This document shows, in pieces, positions 1-6,993 of a stretch of 51,987 nt of DNA (position 1 is the first letter of the stretch; the number at the start of each line of letters is the position of its first letter). Under the pieces are notes generated by a model. The model had not been told where the DNA came from. It worked only from the letters and a program-made list of their open reading frames with translations, and did no database searches. The stretch spans positions 1 to 51,987 of the forward strand of contig QULU01000036.1 in assembly GCA_003481775.1 (NCBI GenBank), read 5' to 3'. Origin of the DNA: Clostridiaceae bacterium OM02-2AC (GTDB lineage: Bacteria; Bacillota_I; Bacilli_A; Erysipelotrichales; Erysipelotrichaceae). Position numbers and translations under genes: made by a program.

Positions 1-231
1 AATGGGAGGGGCAATAAATCTTGAATTTATTCCTCTACCCCTATTACAGCTTTCATATAGAAAAACTCATGCATAACAAGATCTTCAGCGAGTAGAGAAG
101 GCGTCATACTGCTCTTTATGAAGGAAACAGGCAAGGATGGTTGATTGCAAATGACAGGAAGGCAGCGTCCGGGAAAGGGATGCTGATCACAATCGCTAGA
201 TGGGAAGTATCAGAGAAAGGAAGAAGGATGC

Positions 232-480
232 CTATGGATTACCCTGCAGCATTAACCGATAGGAAAGTAAGTCCTCCTGATTACAGATGAGCCGTACATG
301 ATGCCGCTCGCATTGCTTTTGCAGCTGCTGGGAGACAGGGCCATCATAGATGATGACGGAAAGCTGTGCCATGGATAGCTCCAGATACTGAAAGGTTTTT
401 CCGATTTTCGTATGATCCAGCAGTAAAATCGTATGATCTGCGTTATCATAACATGCCTTCTTGATTTCCTGTATTTGAAA
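232..480 (-). pseudogene. C-terminal remnant of a DeoR-family regulator
   Basis: Read on the minus strand, 480 down to the stop at 232-234 gives an uninterrupted run of about 82 codons. It contains the segment ADHTILLLDHTKIGKTFQYL, which matches the 'aDHsKfgk' block near the C-terminus of DeoR-type sugar regulators (compare VLADHDKFQESGF in the intact regulator at 665-1465). In the same frame a stop lies immediately upstream (481-483), so the HTH and most of the effector domain are missing. No start codon or ribosome site fits this frame. I read it as a decayed relic lying beside an intact paralogue and in the opposite orientation. A wrong-frame 65-codon ORF (252-449) over the same bases is a shadow. 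Confidence 0.6.
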
Positions 481-551
481 TCACAGGCTGCGGTTTCTAT
501 TTCTAGATATATGTACTCAGTGGTTGATGGTTGATATTTTCATTTATATGT

Positions 552-610
552 AAAATCGCAGATTAACACAACTTTTATGGTACAATAAAAGAAAATCGCA
601 AGGAATCGCA
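552..610. promoter_or_regulatory. Helically phased AATCGCA direct repeats, candidate DeoR operator
   Basis: The heptamer AATCGCA occurs at 554-560, 594-600 and 604-610, so the copies start 40 and 10 bp apart and lie on the same DNA face. They sit just upstream of the -35 of the promoter for the DeoR-manA pair. DeoR proteins commonly bind direct repeats and regulate their own operon; that these are its sites is inference. Confidence 0.45.
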
Positions 611-612
611 AT

Positions 613-641
613 TTGTGTAGATGGTGTAAATTTCGTATACT
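613..641 (+). promoter_or_regulatory. SigA-type promoter of the DeoR-manA operon
   Basis: TTGTGT at 613-618, a 17-bp spacer and TATACT at 636-641 lie 24 bp before the GTG start at 665. The phased repeats upstream end 2 bp before the -35. Confidence 0.5.
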
Positions 642-664
642 GTCATTAGGAAGGAGAACAACAC

Positions 665-1465
665 GTGAAGCTACCAACCTTTGAGCGGCGTAATGATATC
701 ATTAGAACACTGCTGTTACAGGGCTATGTGAAAGCCCAGCTTTTGGCGGAGCAATATCAGGTAAGCATGGAGACAATTCGGAAGGATCTGACATATTTGC
801 AGGACATCGGCATTGCCCGCAAGGAATATGGCGGGGCATCTCTTTCGCAGCAGGATATTGAACAGAGTCTTCCCATCCGTATGGAGCATGGTACCCAAAA
901 GCAGAAAATCGCCCGCTGTGCACTTGGTTTTTTGGAGGATGCCAAAGTCGTTTTTCTGGATGCTGGTACAACGGTGCATGAGCTGGCAAAGCTTCTGAAT
1001 GATTATCGCCCACTTGATATTGTGACGAACTCACTGCTCGCATGGGATAGTCTGGATGCCGGACGCCACAACGTATTTCTCACTGGTGGAAAAAAACGGG
1101 AGAAAAACCGTTCGTTGACCGGCAGCTGGTGTGTACAGGCAATCGAATCGGTTCATGCGGATATCTGCTTTTTAGGGACAAGCGGGATTCTGGACAGAAA
1201 AGGCCCAACCACGCACTCCTATCAGGAGCTGGAGGCAAAAAAGGCCATGGTGCGCCAAAGTGAGCGCGTCTATGTACTGGCGGATCATGATAAATTTCAG
1301 GAGTCAGGATTTCATACCATGTGCTTATGGGAAGATATTGACGGTATCATCACAGATGGTTCTCTGTCCGCAAAAGCTTTTAAGCAGTATGAGAAAATCG
1401 TGCCAATCTGGATGGCACAGGAGGATGAAAATGAAAAAAATCGTCAAAATTCTGCCGTTTTATGA
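665..1465 (+). CDS. DeoR/GlpR-family transcriptional regulator
   Basis: A 266-residue regulator. The N-terminal DeoR winged helix (about residues 5-60) shows the usual pattern with recognition segment VSMETIRKDLTYL. The rest is a sugar-phosphate-sensing domain with the family landmarks FLDAGTTVHEL, LTGG near the middle, and LADHDKFQESGF near the end. The start is GTG at 665, set by AAGGAG about 9 bp upstream. The 3' end overlaps the mannose-6-phosphate isomerase gene by 35 bp in another frame, so the two are translationally coupled and the effector is probably a hexose phosphate. The upstream promoter carries phased repeats that may be its autoregulatory operator. A fragment of a related regulator lies divergently at 232-480. 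Confidence 0.85.
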   Translation: MKLPTFERRNDIIRTLLLQGYVKAQLLAEQYQVSMETIRKDLTYLQDIGIARKEYGGASLSQQDIEQSLPIRMEHGTQKQKIARCALGFLEDAKVVFLDAGTTVHELAKLLNDYRPLDIVTNSLLAWDSLDAGRHNVFLTGGKKREKNRSLTGSWCVQAIESVHADICFLGTSGILDRKGPTTHSYQELEAKKAMVRQSERVYVLADHDKFQESGFHTMCLWEDIDGIITDGSLSAKAFKQYEKIVPIWMAQEDENEKNRQNSAVL

Positions 1466-2375
1466 ACCACGTATGTGGGGAGGCGGAGAGCGTCTGGAAA
1501 AAGAATTCAATTATCATACGGATGTACAGCCACTGGGAGAGGTTTATAATGTAGTCGCATTAAAGGGACATGCGGATTGTGCAGTACCGGAAATGGATAT
1601 GACGCTTTCTGAATTATACAAGCAGTATCCGGACTGGTTCAACTGTGATACAGAAGAACTGCCGGTGCGCGTCAATATTCTGGATCCTATAGCGGATCTC
1701 TCCGTACAACTGCATCCGGATGATGCGTTTGCCAGAGCATATAACGGCGGACGCGGTAAACCGGAGGCCTGGGTTATTCTCGATACCACAGAGGATGGTA
1801 AAATCCAGTTTGGCCACAAGGCGAAGACGATAGAAGAATTCAGGGAAAAAACAGAGCAACAGGAATGGGATGGCCTGTTAAAATATCTAAAGGCGGTAAA
1901 GGATGCATTCATCGACATTCCGGCAGGAACCCTGCATGCGATCGGTAGCGGCGTATTAACCTATAATATTTCAAGAAATGCAGATTGCACTCTTCGGTTA
2001 TACGACTATGACCGCATCGATCCCTCCACTGGAAGGAAACGTGAAATTCAGCCAGAGCAGGTATATGAAAATGTAAATATGCCGGACACCTCAACTGAGT
2101 TTGTACGGTATCCGGCTTCTTTGGAGCGTGGCATTCATGTGACTAGATACTGGGATGAACCGGGACTGTATACACTTATGCGCCTTCAGGTTGAGAAGGT
2201 GGGAAGCTTTTCACATCCGCGTTTTGCATTTTATACCTGTGTAGAGGGGGAAGGAACTATACAGGGGGTACATATCAGAAAAGGTGAGACTCTGCTTGTT
2301 CCGGAAGGCTTGGGCATGCTGGAATTTAAAGGGGACATGGATGTCTTTCTGGCATCCTATCGAAATGAAGAGTAG
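1431..2375 (+). CDS. manA: Class I mannose-6-phosphate isomerase
   Basis: Interconverts mannose 6-phosphate and fructose 6-phosphate in the cytoplasm. The 314-residue length fits the short bacterial class I isomerases. Zinc-site landmarks are visible: VQLHPDD (Gln and His), GKPEAWVIL (Glu) and IPAGTLHAIGSG (His). The usual 'EIQQxSDTTYRxYD' block reads YNISRNADCTLRLYDYDR, so its Glu and Gln residues have changed while the YDYDR end is kept. ATG 1431 is chosen because AGGAGG at 1419-1424 is 6 bp upstream; ATG 1425 touches that site and a longer frame back to 1260 lies inside the regulator gene. It overlaps the DeoR gene by 35 bp, forming a two-gene operon. Confidence 0.85.
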   Translation: MKKIVKILPFYEPRMWGGGERLEKEFNYHTDVQPLGEVYNVVALKGHADCAVPEMDMTLSELYKQYPDWFNCDTEELPVRVNILDPIADLSVQLHPDDAFARAYNGGRGKPEAWVILDTTEDGKIQFGHKAKTIEEFREKTEQQEWDGLLKYLKAVKDAFIDIPAGTLHAIGSGVLTYNISRNADCTLRLYDYDRIDPSTGRKREIQPEQVYENVNMPDTSTEFVRYPASLERGIHVTRYWDEPGLYTLMRLQVEKVGSFSHPRFAFYTCVEGEGTIQGVHIRKGETLLVPEGLGMLEFKGDMDVFLASYRNEE

Positions 2376-2378
2376 CTT

Positions 2379-2564
2379 GTGAAATTACAAACGGCTTTGG
2401 ATGTCATTGCAGAGTATGCATTTGCCTTAGCCACATGGTACAGGATTTTTGAATCAGTCTTCATCATGTAAAAGCTGATGGTAGATTTGGAGCTTTCTGA
2501 AAGAAACTTTTGATTGGTATACGAGGACAATTTGATAGAAGCATATAGAAGCTGCAATCTATAG
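2379..2564 (+). pseudogene. Possible decayed coding remnant, family unrecognised
   Basis: Directly after manA, one forward frame reads 62 protein-like codons interrupted by a TAA and a TGA (for example LVYEDNLIEAYRSC near the end). Codon choice resembles neighbouring genes. I cannot assign a family. It may be a mutated gene fragment or chance. Confidence 0.25.
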
Positions 2565-2666
2565 ATCCTTGTACCTTCAGCTGTTTAAGTAAGCTAGTTG
2601 CTGTTAGTTTTTGTTAACTGCTGGCACATATGTGAGGTAGCGTAATAAGAGGACAGTGTGATTGTA

Positions 2667-2771
2667 GGTTCTTACTCGATTTTGGGCATAAAAGAAGATT
2701 TCAAAATCTATTGTATTCTTCAATAGAAATGAAATCTTTTTTTTACAACTACCCTAACGTAAGAAAGCGCC
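2667..2771. mobile_element. Miniature inverted-repeat element, copy A (ISL3-like ends)
   Basis: A 105-bp palindromic element flanked on both sides by the same 8 bases, TGATTGTA (2659-2666 and 2772-2779), as expected of a target-site duplication. Ends are GGTTCTTACT and AGAAAGCGCC, imperfect inverted copies (7 of 10). The centre is a long hairpin containing CTATTG...CAATAG. The left half (GGTTCTTACTCGATTTTGGG) matches copy B at 12951-13062 at about 16 of 20 positions, and the hairpin arms are also related. No transposase is encoded. GG-starting ends with 8-bp duplications are typical of ISL3-family insertion sequences; that parentage is inference. Confidence 0.7.
2695..2744 (+). terminator. 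Rho-independent terminator inside element copy A
   Basis: AAGATTTCA (2695-2703) pairs with TGAAATCTT (2730-2738), with inner CTATTG/CAATAG pairing and a run of T residues after the right arm. It would end transcription coming from manA, 320 bp upstream. Confidence 0.6.
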
Positions 2772-2973
2772 TGATTGTAATCACAGTGTCTTTTTTATTC
2801 CTGCCGCATTTGGGAGCATCAGATATTAAATTATCAGTATTCTAAATTTTTTTCAGTATACTCCCCACTAGCTTAGTCCGAATACGAAGGAATTTCGGAT
2901 ATGTTAAAAAAATCGGAAAGAAGTGGTAAAGCAATGGATTAAGGTAGAAATGTATTGAAATATAAAAAAAATC

Positions 2974-3012
2974 TTCAACAATTCTGACGCTGCTTTCTAT
3001 CCTCGTTATGAT
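2974..3012 (+). promoter_or_regulatory. Promoter/operator of the aldolase-PTS cassette
   Basis: TATGAT at 3007-3012 lies 28 bp before the aldolase start, with a weak -35 around 2984-2990. The block opens with TTCAACAAT and continues with CTGCTTT, and it closely resembles 6917-6955 in front of the cassette's own regulator gene. A shared operator is the simplest reading. I saw no -24/-12 (TGGCA...TTGC) sigma-54 promoter in 2780-3039. Confidence 0.45.
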
Positions 3013-3039
3013 GGGGTCATCAGAAAGGAGAGATGAAAA

Positions 3040-3903
3040 ATGCTGATGAATATGGAGAGCTTGCTGCAAACAGCGAGAAAGCATCATTTTGCAGTAGGAG
3101 CATTTAATGTATGCGACAGTCTTCTGTTTTCAACTGTTATGGAATGCGCAGAAGAGCAACATGCACCGGTGATTGTTGAGCTTGCACCACCTGAATTTTC
3201 ATATGTGGGAACGGATTTCTTCGCCTATGCCGTACAACGGATGCAAAACAGCAGTGTTCCCTGTGTCCTGCATCTGGACCATGGAAAGACCATACAGGAT
3301 TGTATACGTGCGATACGCTGCGGCTTTACCTCTGTAATGATTGACGGCTCACTATTAGCGTATGAGGACAATGTAAAACTCACAAAGACAGTTGTTGAGC
3401 TTGCACATGGTGTCGATGTGTCAGTAGAAGGGGAAATTGGAACGATTGGCGCGTTATCAGACAGCGTTGAGGGAGGCGTAGAGCAGGTAACGTATACCAG
3501 ACCGGAGGAGGTTACCGACTTTTTGACCAGAACGAATGCTGATACGCTTGCTGTAGCGATAGGTACTGCACACGGAATCTATCCAAAAGGATTTGTACCG
3601 AAGCTTCGTCTGGATATTCTCGAGGCTATTGAAAAATTAAATACACGTCCTCTAGTTTTACACGGAGGCTCTGCAAACCGCGATGAGGAAATTGCAGAAG
3701 CATGTCGCCATGGAATCTGCAAGGTCAATATTGCAAGTGATGTTCGTAAAGCATTTTTTCAGGGAACAAAAGAGATGCTTATAGAAACAGATGCTTTTTG
3801 GACACCTGATGTATTTGTAACTGGCAAGCGGGAGGCGAAAAGGGTAATCACTCACAAAATGCAGTTGTTTGGGTGTATCGGACAAGCCGATAAATATCGC
3901 TAG
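3040..3903 (+). CDS. Class II fructose-bisphosphate-type aldolase (GatY/KbaY/FbaA family)
   Basis: A zinc-dependent class II aldolase of 287 residues, expected to split a ketose phosphate into dihydroxyacetone phosphate (DHAP) and an aldehyde. Family blocks in order: VPCVLHLDHGKT (catalytic Asp, zinc His), GFTSVMIDGS, VSVEGEIGTIG, AVAIGTAHGIYP, and LVLHGGSANRDEE (canonical HGGSG carries Ala here), then KVNIASDVRKAF. The last two are phosphate-binding loops and deviate slightly from the usual 'SG' and 'NxxTD'. ATG 3040 has AAGGAG about 9 bp upstream. It is first in a run of ten closely spaced genes with an alcohol dehydrogenase, a split transketolase, a mannose-family PTS and an isomerase, so the substrate is probably not fructose 1,6-bisphosphate. 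Confidence 0.85.
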   Translation: MLMNMESLLQTARKHHFAVGAFNVCDSLLFSTVMECAEEQHAPVIVELAPPEFSYVGTDFFAYAVQRMQNSSVPCVLHLDHGKTIQDCIRAIRCGFTSVMIDGSLLAYEDNVKLTKTVVELAHGVDVSVEGEIGTIGALSDSVEGGVEQVTYTRPEEVTDFLTRTNADTLAVAIGTAHGIYPKGFVPKLRLDILEAIEKLNTRPLVLHGGSANRDEEIAEACRHGICKVNIASDVRKAFFQGTKEMLIETDAFWTPDVFVTGKREAKRVITHKMQLFGCIGQADKYR

Positions 3904-3912
3904 AGGTATGCT

Positions 3913-5094
3913 ATGGAAAATTTTATTTACAAAAATCCAACAGAAATCATCTTTGGCAGGAATCGTCTGCATGCATTAAAAGATCAACTGTTAACGCGTG
4001 GATATCGTTCTGCGTTGGTATTGTACGGGGGATCACACTGGAAGGAAAACGGTACATTAGAGCAAATAACAACGCAGTTGAAGGCCTGTTCCATTTCCTG
4101 CTTTGTACAGGGGGGGATACGTCCCAATCCTAAGCTGTCACAGGTCGAGCAAATCGTCAGAAACGTAAAGGATGATATTGTGGATGTGGTTCTGGCGCTT
4201 GGTGGCGGGTCTGTTATAGATACAGCAAAGGCAGTAGCGGTATGCTTGGCAGCACCATCTGTAAGACTTCAGGATATCCTGTTAGGAGATGAGAAAATAA
4301 AGCGGGCGCTTGATGTAGGCGTAATATCAACAATTGCCGGTTCCGGTAGTGAGTCCAGCTGTTCTATGGTGATTACCATTGATGATGGGAATTTGAAAAG
4401 AGCCTGTGATGATGAACATCTCTATCCCGTATTTGCCATTTTGGATCCTACACTGACATTCACATTGCCATATTATCAAATGGTAAGCGGAGCCTGCGAT
4501 ATCCTCATGCATGCAATGGAGCGTTATTTCTCTCCTACTGAGAACACAGAATTGATCGACAGCATGTGTGAAGGTCTTATGCGTGTAGTAATATCCAGTA
4601 TCGAAAAAAGCATAAAAAATCCAGAGAATTATGAGGCAAGAGCCAATCTGATGTGGGCGGGCTCTTTATGCCATAACGGTTTGCTGGGGACAGGCAGAAA
4701 AGAAGATTGGGCCTGCCATCGTATGGAGCATGAGCTCAGCGGATTATTTAATGTTGTCCATGGAGCAGGCTTGTGTGCCTTATGGGGGAGCTGGGCTGCC
4801 TATGTCCGGCCATATCATCCAAAACGATTTGCTTCCTTTGCCCGTCAAGTCATGGGAATAGAAGAAGTAAATGATGATCGCTGTGGGCTGCTTGGTATCC
4901 AGGCGCTTGTATCCTTTTTCAAAAGAGTGGGAATGCCTGTCCGTATAACAGATTTGAACGTGTGTATCGATGAAGCAATCATACAGACCATGGCACAGAA
5001 CTGTCTTCTTCGCTCTGACAGTATTGGACAACTGAAGAAGCTGTCATTACAGGATATTAAAGCGATTTACAGAAAGGCGGGAAAGGTTGAATGA
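3913..5094 (+). CDS. Iron-containing alcohol dehydrogenase (BDH/YqhD-like)
   Basis: A cytoplasmic NAD(P)-dependent group III alcohol dehydrogenase of 393 residues. It opens with NPTEIIFGRNRL, typical of the butanol dehydrogenase branch. LALGGGSVIDTAKAV is the nucleotide-binding loop and STIAGSGSESS follows. Metal ligands are visible in ACDILMHAMERYF (Asp and His) and WACHRMEHELSG...VVHGAGL (two His). It starts 9 bp after the aldolase and ends overlapping the next start by ATGA. In context it would reduce the aldehyde released by the aldolase, or recycle cofactor by oxidising an alcohol; the direction cannot be read from the sequence. Confidence 0.85.
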   Translation: MENFIYKNPTEIIFGRNRLHALKDQLLTRGYRSALVLYGGSHWKENGTLEQITTQLKACSISCFVQGGIRPNPKLSQVEQIVRNVKDDIVDVVLALGGGSVIDTAKAVAVCLAAPSVRLQDILLGDEKIKRALDVGVISTIAGSGSESSCSMVITIDDGNLKRACDDEHLYPVFAILDPTLTFTLPYYQMVSGACDILMHAMERYFSPTENTELIDSMCEGLMRVVISSIEKSIKNPENYEARANLMWAGSLCHNGLLGTGRKEDWACHRMEHELSGLFNVVHGAGLCALWGSWAAYVRPYHPKRFASFARQVMGIEEVNDDRCGLLGIQALVSFFKRVGMPVRITDLNVCIDEAIIQTMAQNCLLRSDSIGQLKKLSLQDIKAIYRKAGKVE

Positions 5095-5897
5095 ATACGT
5101 ATGAGTTAAAAGCTTTTGCGAACAAAATACGAAGGGTAACCTGCGATATGGTTCTTCATCGGGGTGATGGTCATATCGGTGGTGCCCTTTCCATGAGTGA
5201 TGCATTGGCGGTTCTGTTTGGAAATTACATGAAGGAAGAGGACTGGTTTGTTTTATCCAAGGGACATGCGGGACCTGCTTATTATGCGGTACTGATGCTG
5301 ACAGGCAGACTGGATCAAAAGCATGTTTACACCTTGAATGAAAACGGTACCTTGCTTCCTTCTCATCCGGATCGCATGAAAACACCCGGTGTTCAGGTAA
5401 CAACCGGCTCCCTTGGACAGGGAATCTCTCAGGCAGCAGGAATTGCTTATGCGTTAAAGACAATGAAGAGAGAAGGGTATGTGTTTTGTATGGTAGGGGA
5501 TGGCGAATGCAATGAGGGTGAGGTGTTTGAAGCGTTGCAATTCATCGCTAATAAACGATTAAACAACTGTATTGTTATGGTTGATTGTAATAAGAAGCAG
5601 GTAGATGGCTTACTACGTAAGGTCAGCTGTGATTTTGATTTTCCTGCATTGTTTCAAAGTATCGGTTTCCATGTGTGTGAAGTAGATGGAAACGCAGTGG
5701 AGGCGGTTGATCGGGAGATATCTAACTGCATAAAAAGAAAGGAACAGGCTAGCGCACTCTTATTAAACACGGTCAAGGGTGCCGGTATTCCTTATTTTGA
5801 ACAGCAGGAGAATCCACACCATGTGACATTTAATGAAGCAGATAAGCAGGCGCTTCAGGATTATATCAATCTTACAGGAAAGGAGCTGAACACATGA
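5091..5897 (+). CDS. Transketolase, N-terminal (thiamine diphosphate-binding) subunit
   Basis: The N-terminal half of a split transketolase, 268 residues. GHIGGALSMSDALAVLFG and LSKGHAGPAYYAVL match the substrate-channel region. TGSLGQGISQAAGIAYAL is the conserved Gly-rich block. VGDGECNEGEVFEAL with VMVDCNKKQVDG is the thiamine diphosphate/magnesium motif (GDG...N). Its start overlaps the dehydrogenase stop (ATGA) and its end overlaps the C-terminal subunit in the same way, so the three are translationally coupled. Transfers two-carbon ketol units; acts with the 5894 product. Confidence 0.9.
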   Translation: MNTYELKAFANKIRRVTCDMVLHRGDGHIGGALSMSDALAVLFGNYMKEEDWFVLSKGHAGPAYYAVLMLTGRLDQKHVYTLNENGTLLPSHPDRMKTPGVQVTTGSLGQGISQAAGIAYALKTMKREGYVFCMVGDGECNEGEVFEALQFIANKRLNNCIVMVDCNKKQVDGLLRKVSCDFDFPALFQSIGFHVCEVDGNAVEAVDREISNCIKRKEQASALLLNTVKGAGIPYFEQQENPHHVTFNEADKQALQDYINLTGKELNT

Positions 5898-6862
5898 GCT
5901 GGAAGCTGGCAGAGGATCATGAAATCAGTGAAGTTAGAAAAGTATATGGGCAAACATTGGAACAGATGATCTTGGATGGCAGGCCGGTTATGGTTTGTGA
6001 TGCGGATCTCGCAGGGTCTTCGGGCGCCGGATATCTGTATGATAAGTATCCAAAGCATACCGTTAATTTCGGCATCTGTGAAGCAAATATGGTAGCAGCT
6101 GCTGCAGCGATGTCACGCATCGGTATACGCCCCTTTGTCCATTCCTTTGCGCCCTTTGTATCCAGACGAGTTGCGGATCAGGTATGTATCTCTGCCGCAT
6201 TTGCCAAGCAGGATCTTCATATTTATGCATCAGATCCTGGTTACTGGTCGTTGTATAATGGGGCAACACATACCACCTTTGAGGACATTGCTATTATGCG
6301 TGCAATTCCGTCAGTTCATGTTGTAGCGCCGGCAGACAGTGTTGCATTCTCCTGGGTTCTAAAATGGTATGAGCAGCATGGCGGGATTGTTTATAACCGC
6401 TGTACAAGAAAACCAGTACCGTCGATTTATGCAAAGGGCTCTTCCTTTACCTTCGGAAAGGCTAACATCTTAAAAACAGGTACAGATGTTGCACTTATCG
6501 CCATTGGCGCCGGTGTCTATGATGCATTAGAAAGTGCAAAGCAGTTGGAGGAAAAAGGAATATCAACAAGTGTGATTGACCTGTTCTTCATAAAGCCGGT
6601 AGATGAGACAGTTCTTCAAAATGTGATACAGACGCATAAGGTTATTGTCACAATCGAGAACCATAGCCGGTATGGAGGTATTGGGGAGCTGGTAGCAGAT
6701 ATTATGGCACAGCAGAAAACATCTGCACTGCTTCGGCATATTTCTGTTGATGATCAATTTGGTGAAGTAGGTACGAGAGAATATCTGAAGGAGAAATTTC
6801 ACCTGACCAGTGCGGATATCGTAAACAAGGCTTTGGATGGTTTGGAAAAATATGGCAGATGA
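5894..6862 (+). CDS. Transketolase, C-terminal (pyrimidine-binding) subunit
   Basis: Partner of the 5091 gene, 322 residues. NFGICEANMVAAAAAMSRIG carries the catalytic Glu that activates thiamine diphosphate; PFVHSFAPFVSRRVADQV follows. The C-terminal third is the transketolase C domain (VIDLFFIKPVDE, VTIENHSRYGGIGELVAD). It is coupled to the N subunit by a 4-base overlap. Split transketolases occur both in general metabolism and as dedicated parts of sugar catabolic clusters; the tight packing with aldolase and PTS argues for a dedicated role. Confidence 0.9.
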   Translation: MSWKLAEDHEISEVRKVYGQTLEQMILDGRPVMVCDADLAGSSGAGYLYDKYPKHTVNFGICEANMVAAAAAMSRIGIRPFVHSFAPFVSRRVADQVCISAAFAKQDLHIYASDPGYWSLYNGATHTTFEDIAIMRAIPSVHVVAPADSVAFSWVLKWYEQHGGIVYNRCTRKPVPSIYAKGSSFTFGKANILKTGTDVALIAIGAGVYDALESAKQLEEKGISTSVIDLFFIKPVDETVLQNVIQTHKVIVTIENHSRYGGIGELVADIMAQQKTSALLRHISVDDQFGEVGTREYLKEKFHLTSADIVNKALDGLEKYGR

Positions 6863-6916
6863 GAAGTGAAAAAAAGTGTTTGCATAAAGAAAAGATCAGG
6901 CTTTAGTGTTTAAATT

Positions 6917-6955
6917 TTCAACAATGTTGTGCACTGCTTTTATCTCTCTTATAAT
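6917..6955 (+). promoter_or_regulatory. Promoter of the LevR-like regulator and PTS genes
   Basis: TTGTGC (6927-6932), a 17-bp spacer and TATAAT (6950-6955) form a good SigA promoter. It overlaps the palindrome CAACAATGTTG (6919-6929). The stretch from TTCAACAAT to the -10 resembles the aldolase promoter at 2974-3012. This gives the cassette a second, internal promoter. Confidence 0.6.
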
Positions 6956-6993
6956 CTAGATAACAGTATCAGATATTGAAGGGAGTAATGCAA

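Noticed and set aside
5..41. Inverted repeat AATAAAT/ATTTATT with GGGG/CCCC outside at the left edge
   Set aside because: It may be a terminator or element end, but the context to the left is missing and no T-run follows.
2780..3039. Sigma-54 promoter expected upstream of a LevR-controlled operon
   Set aside because: No TGGCA-N-TTGC type element at the right spacing was found; a SigA-like -10 is present instead.
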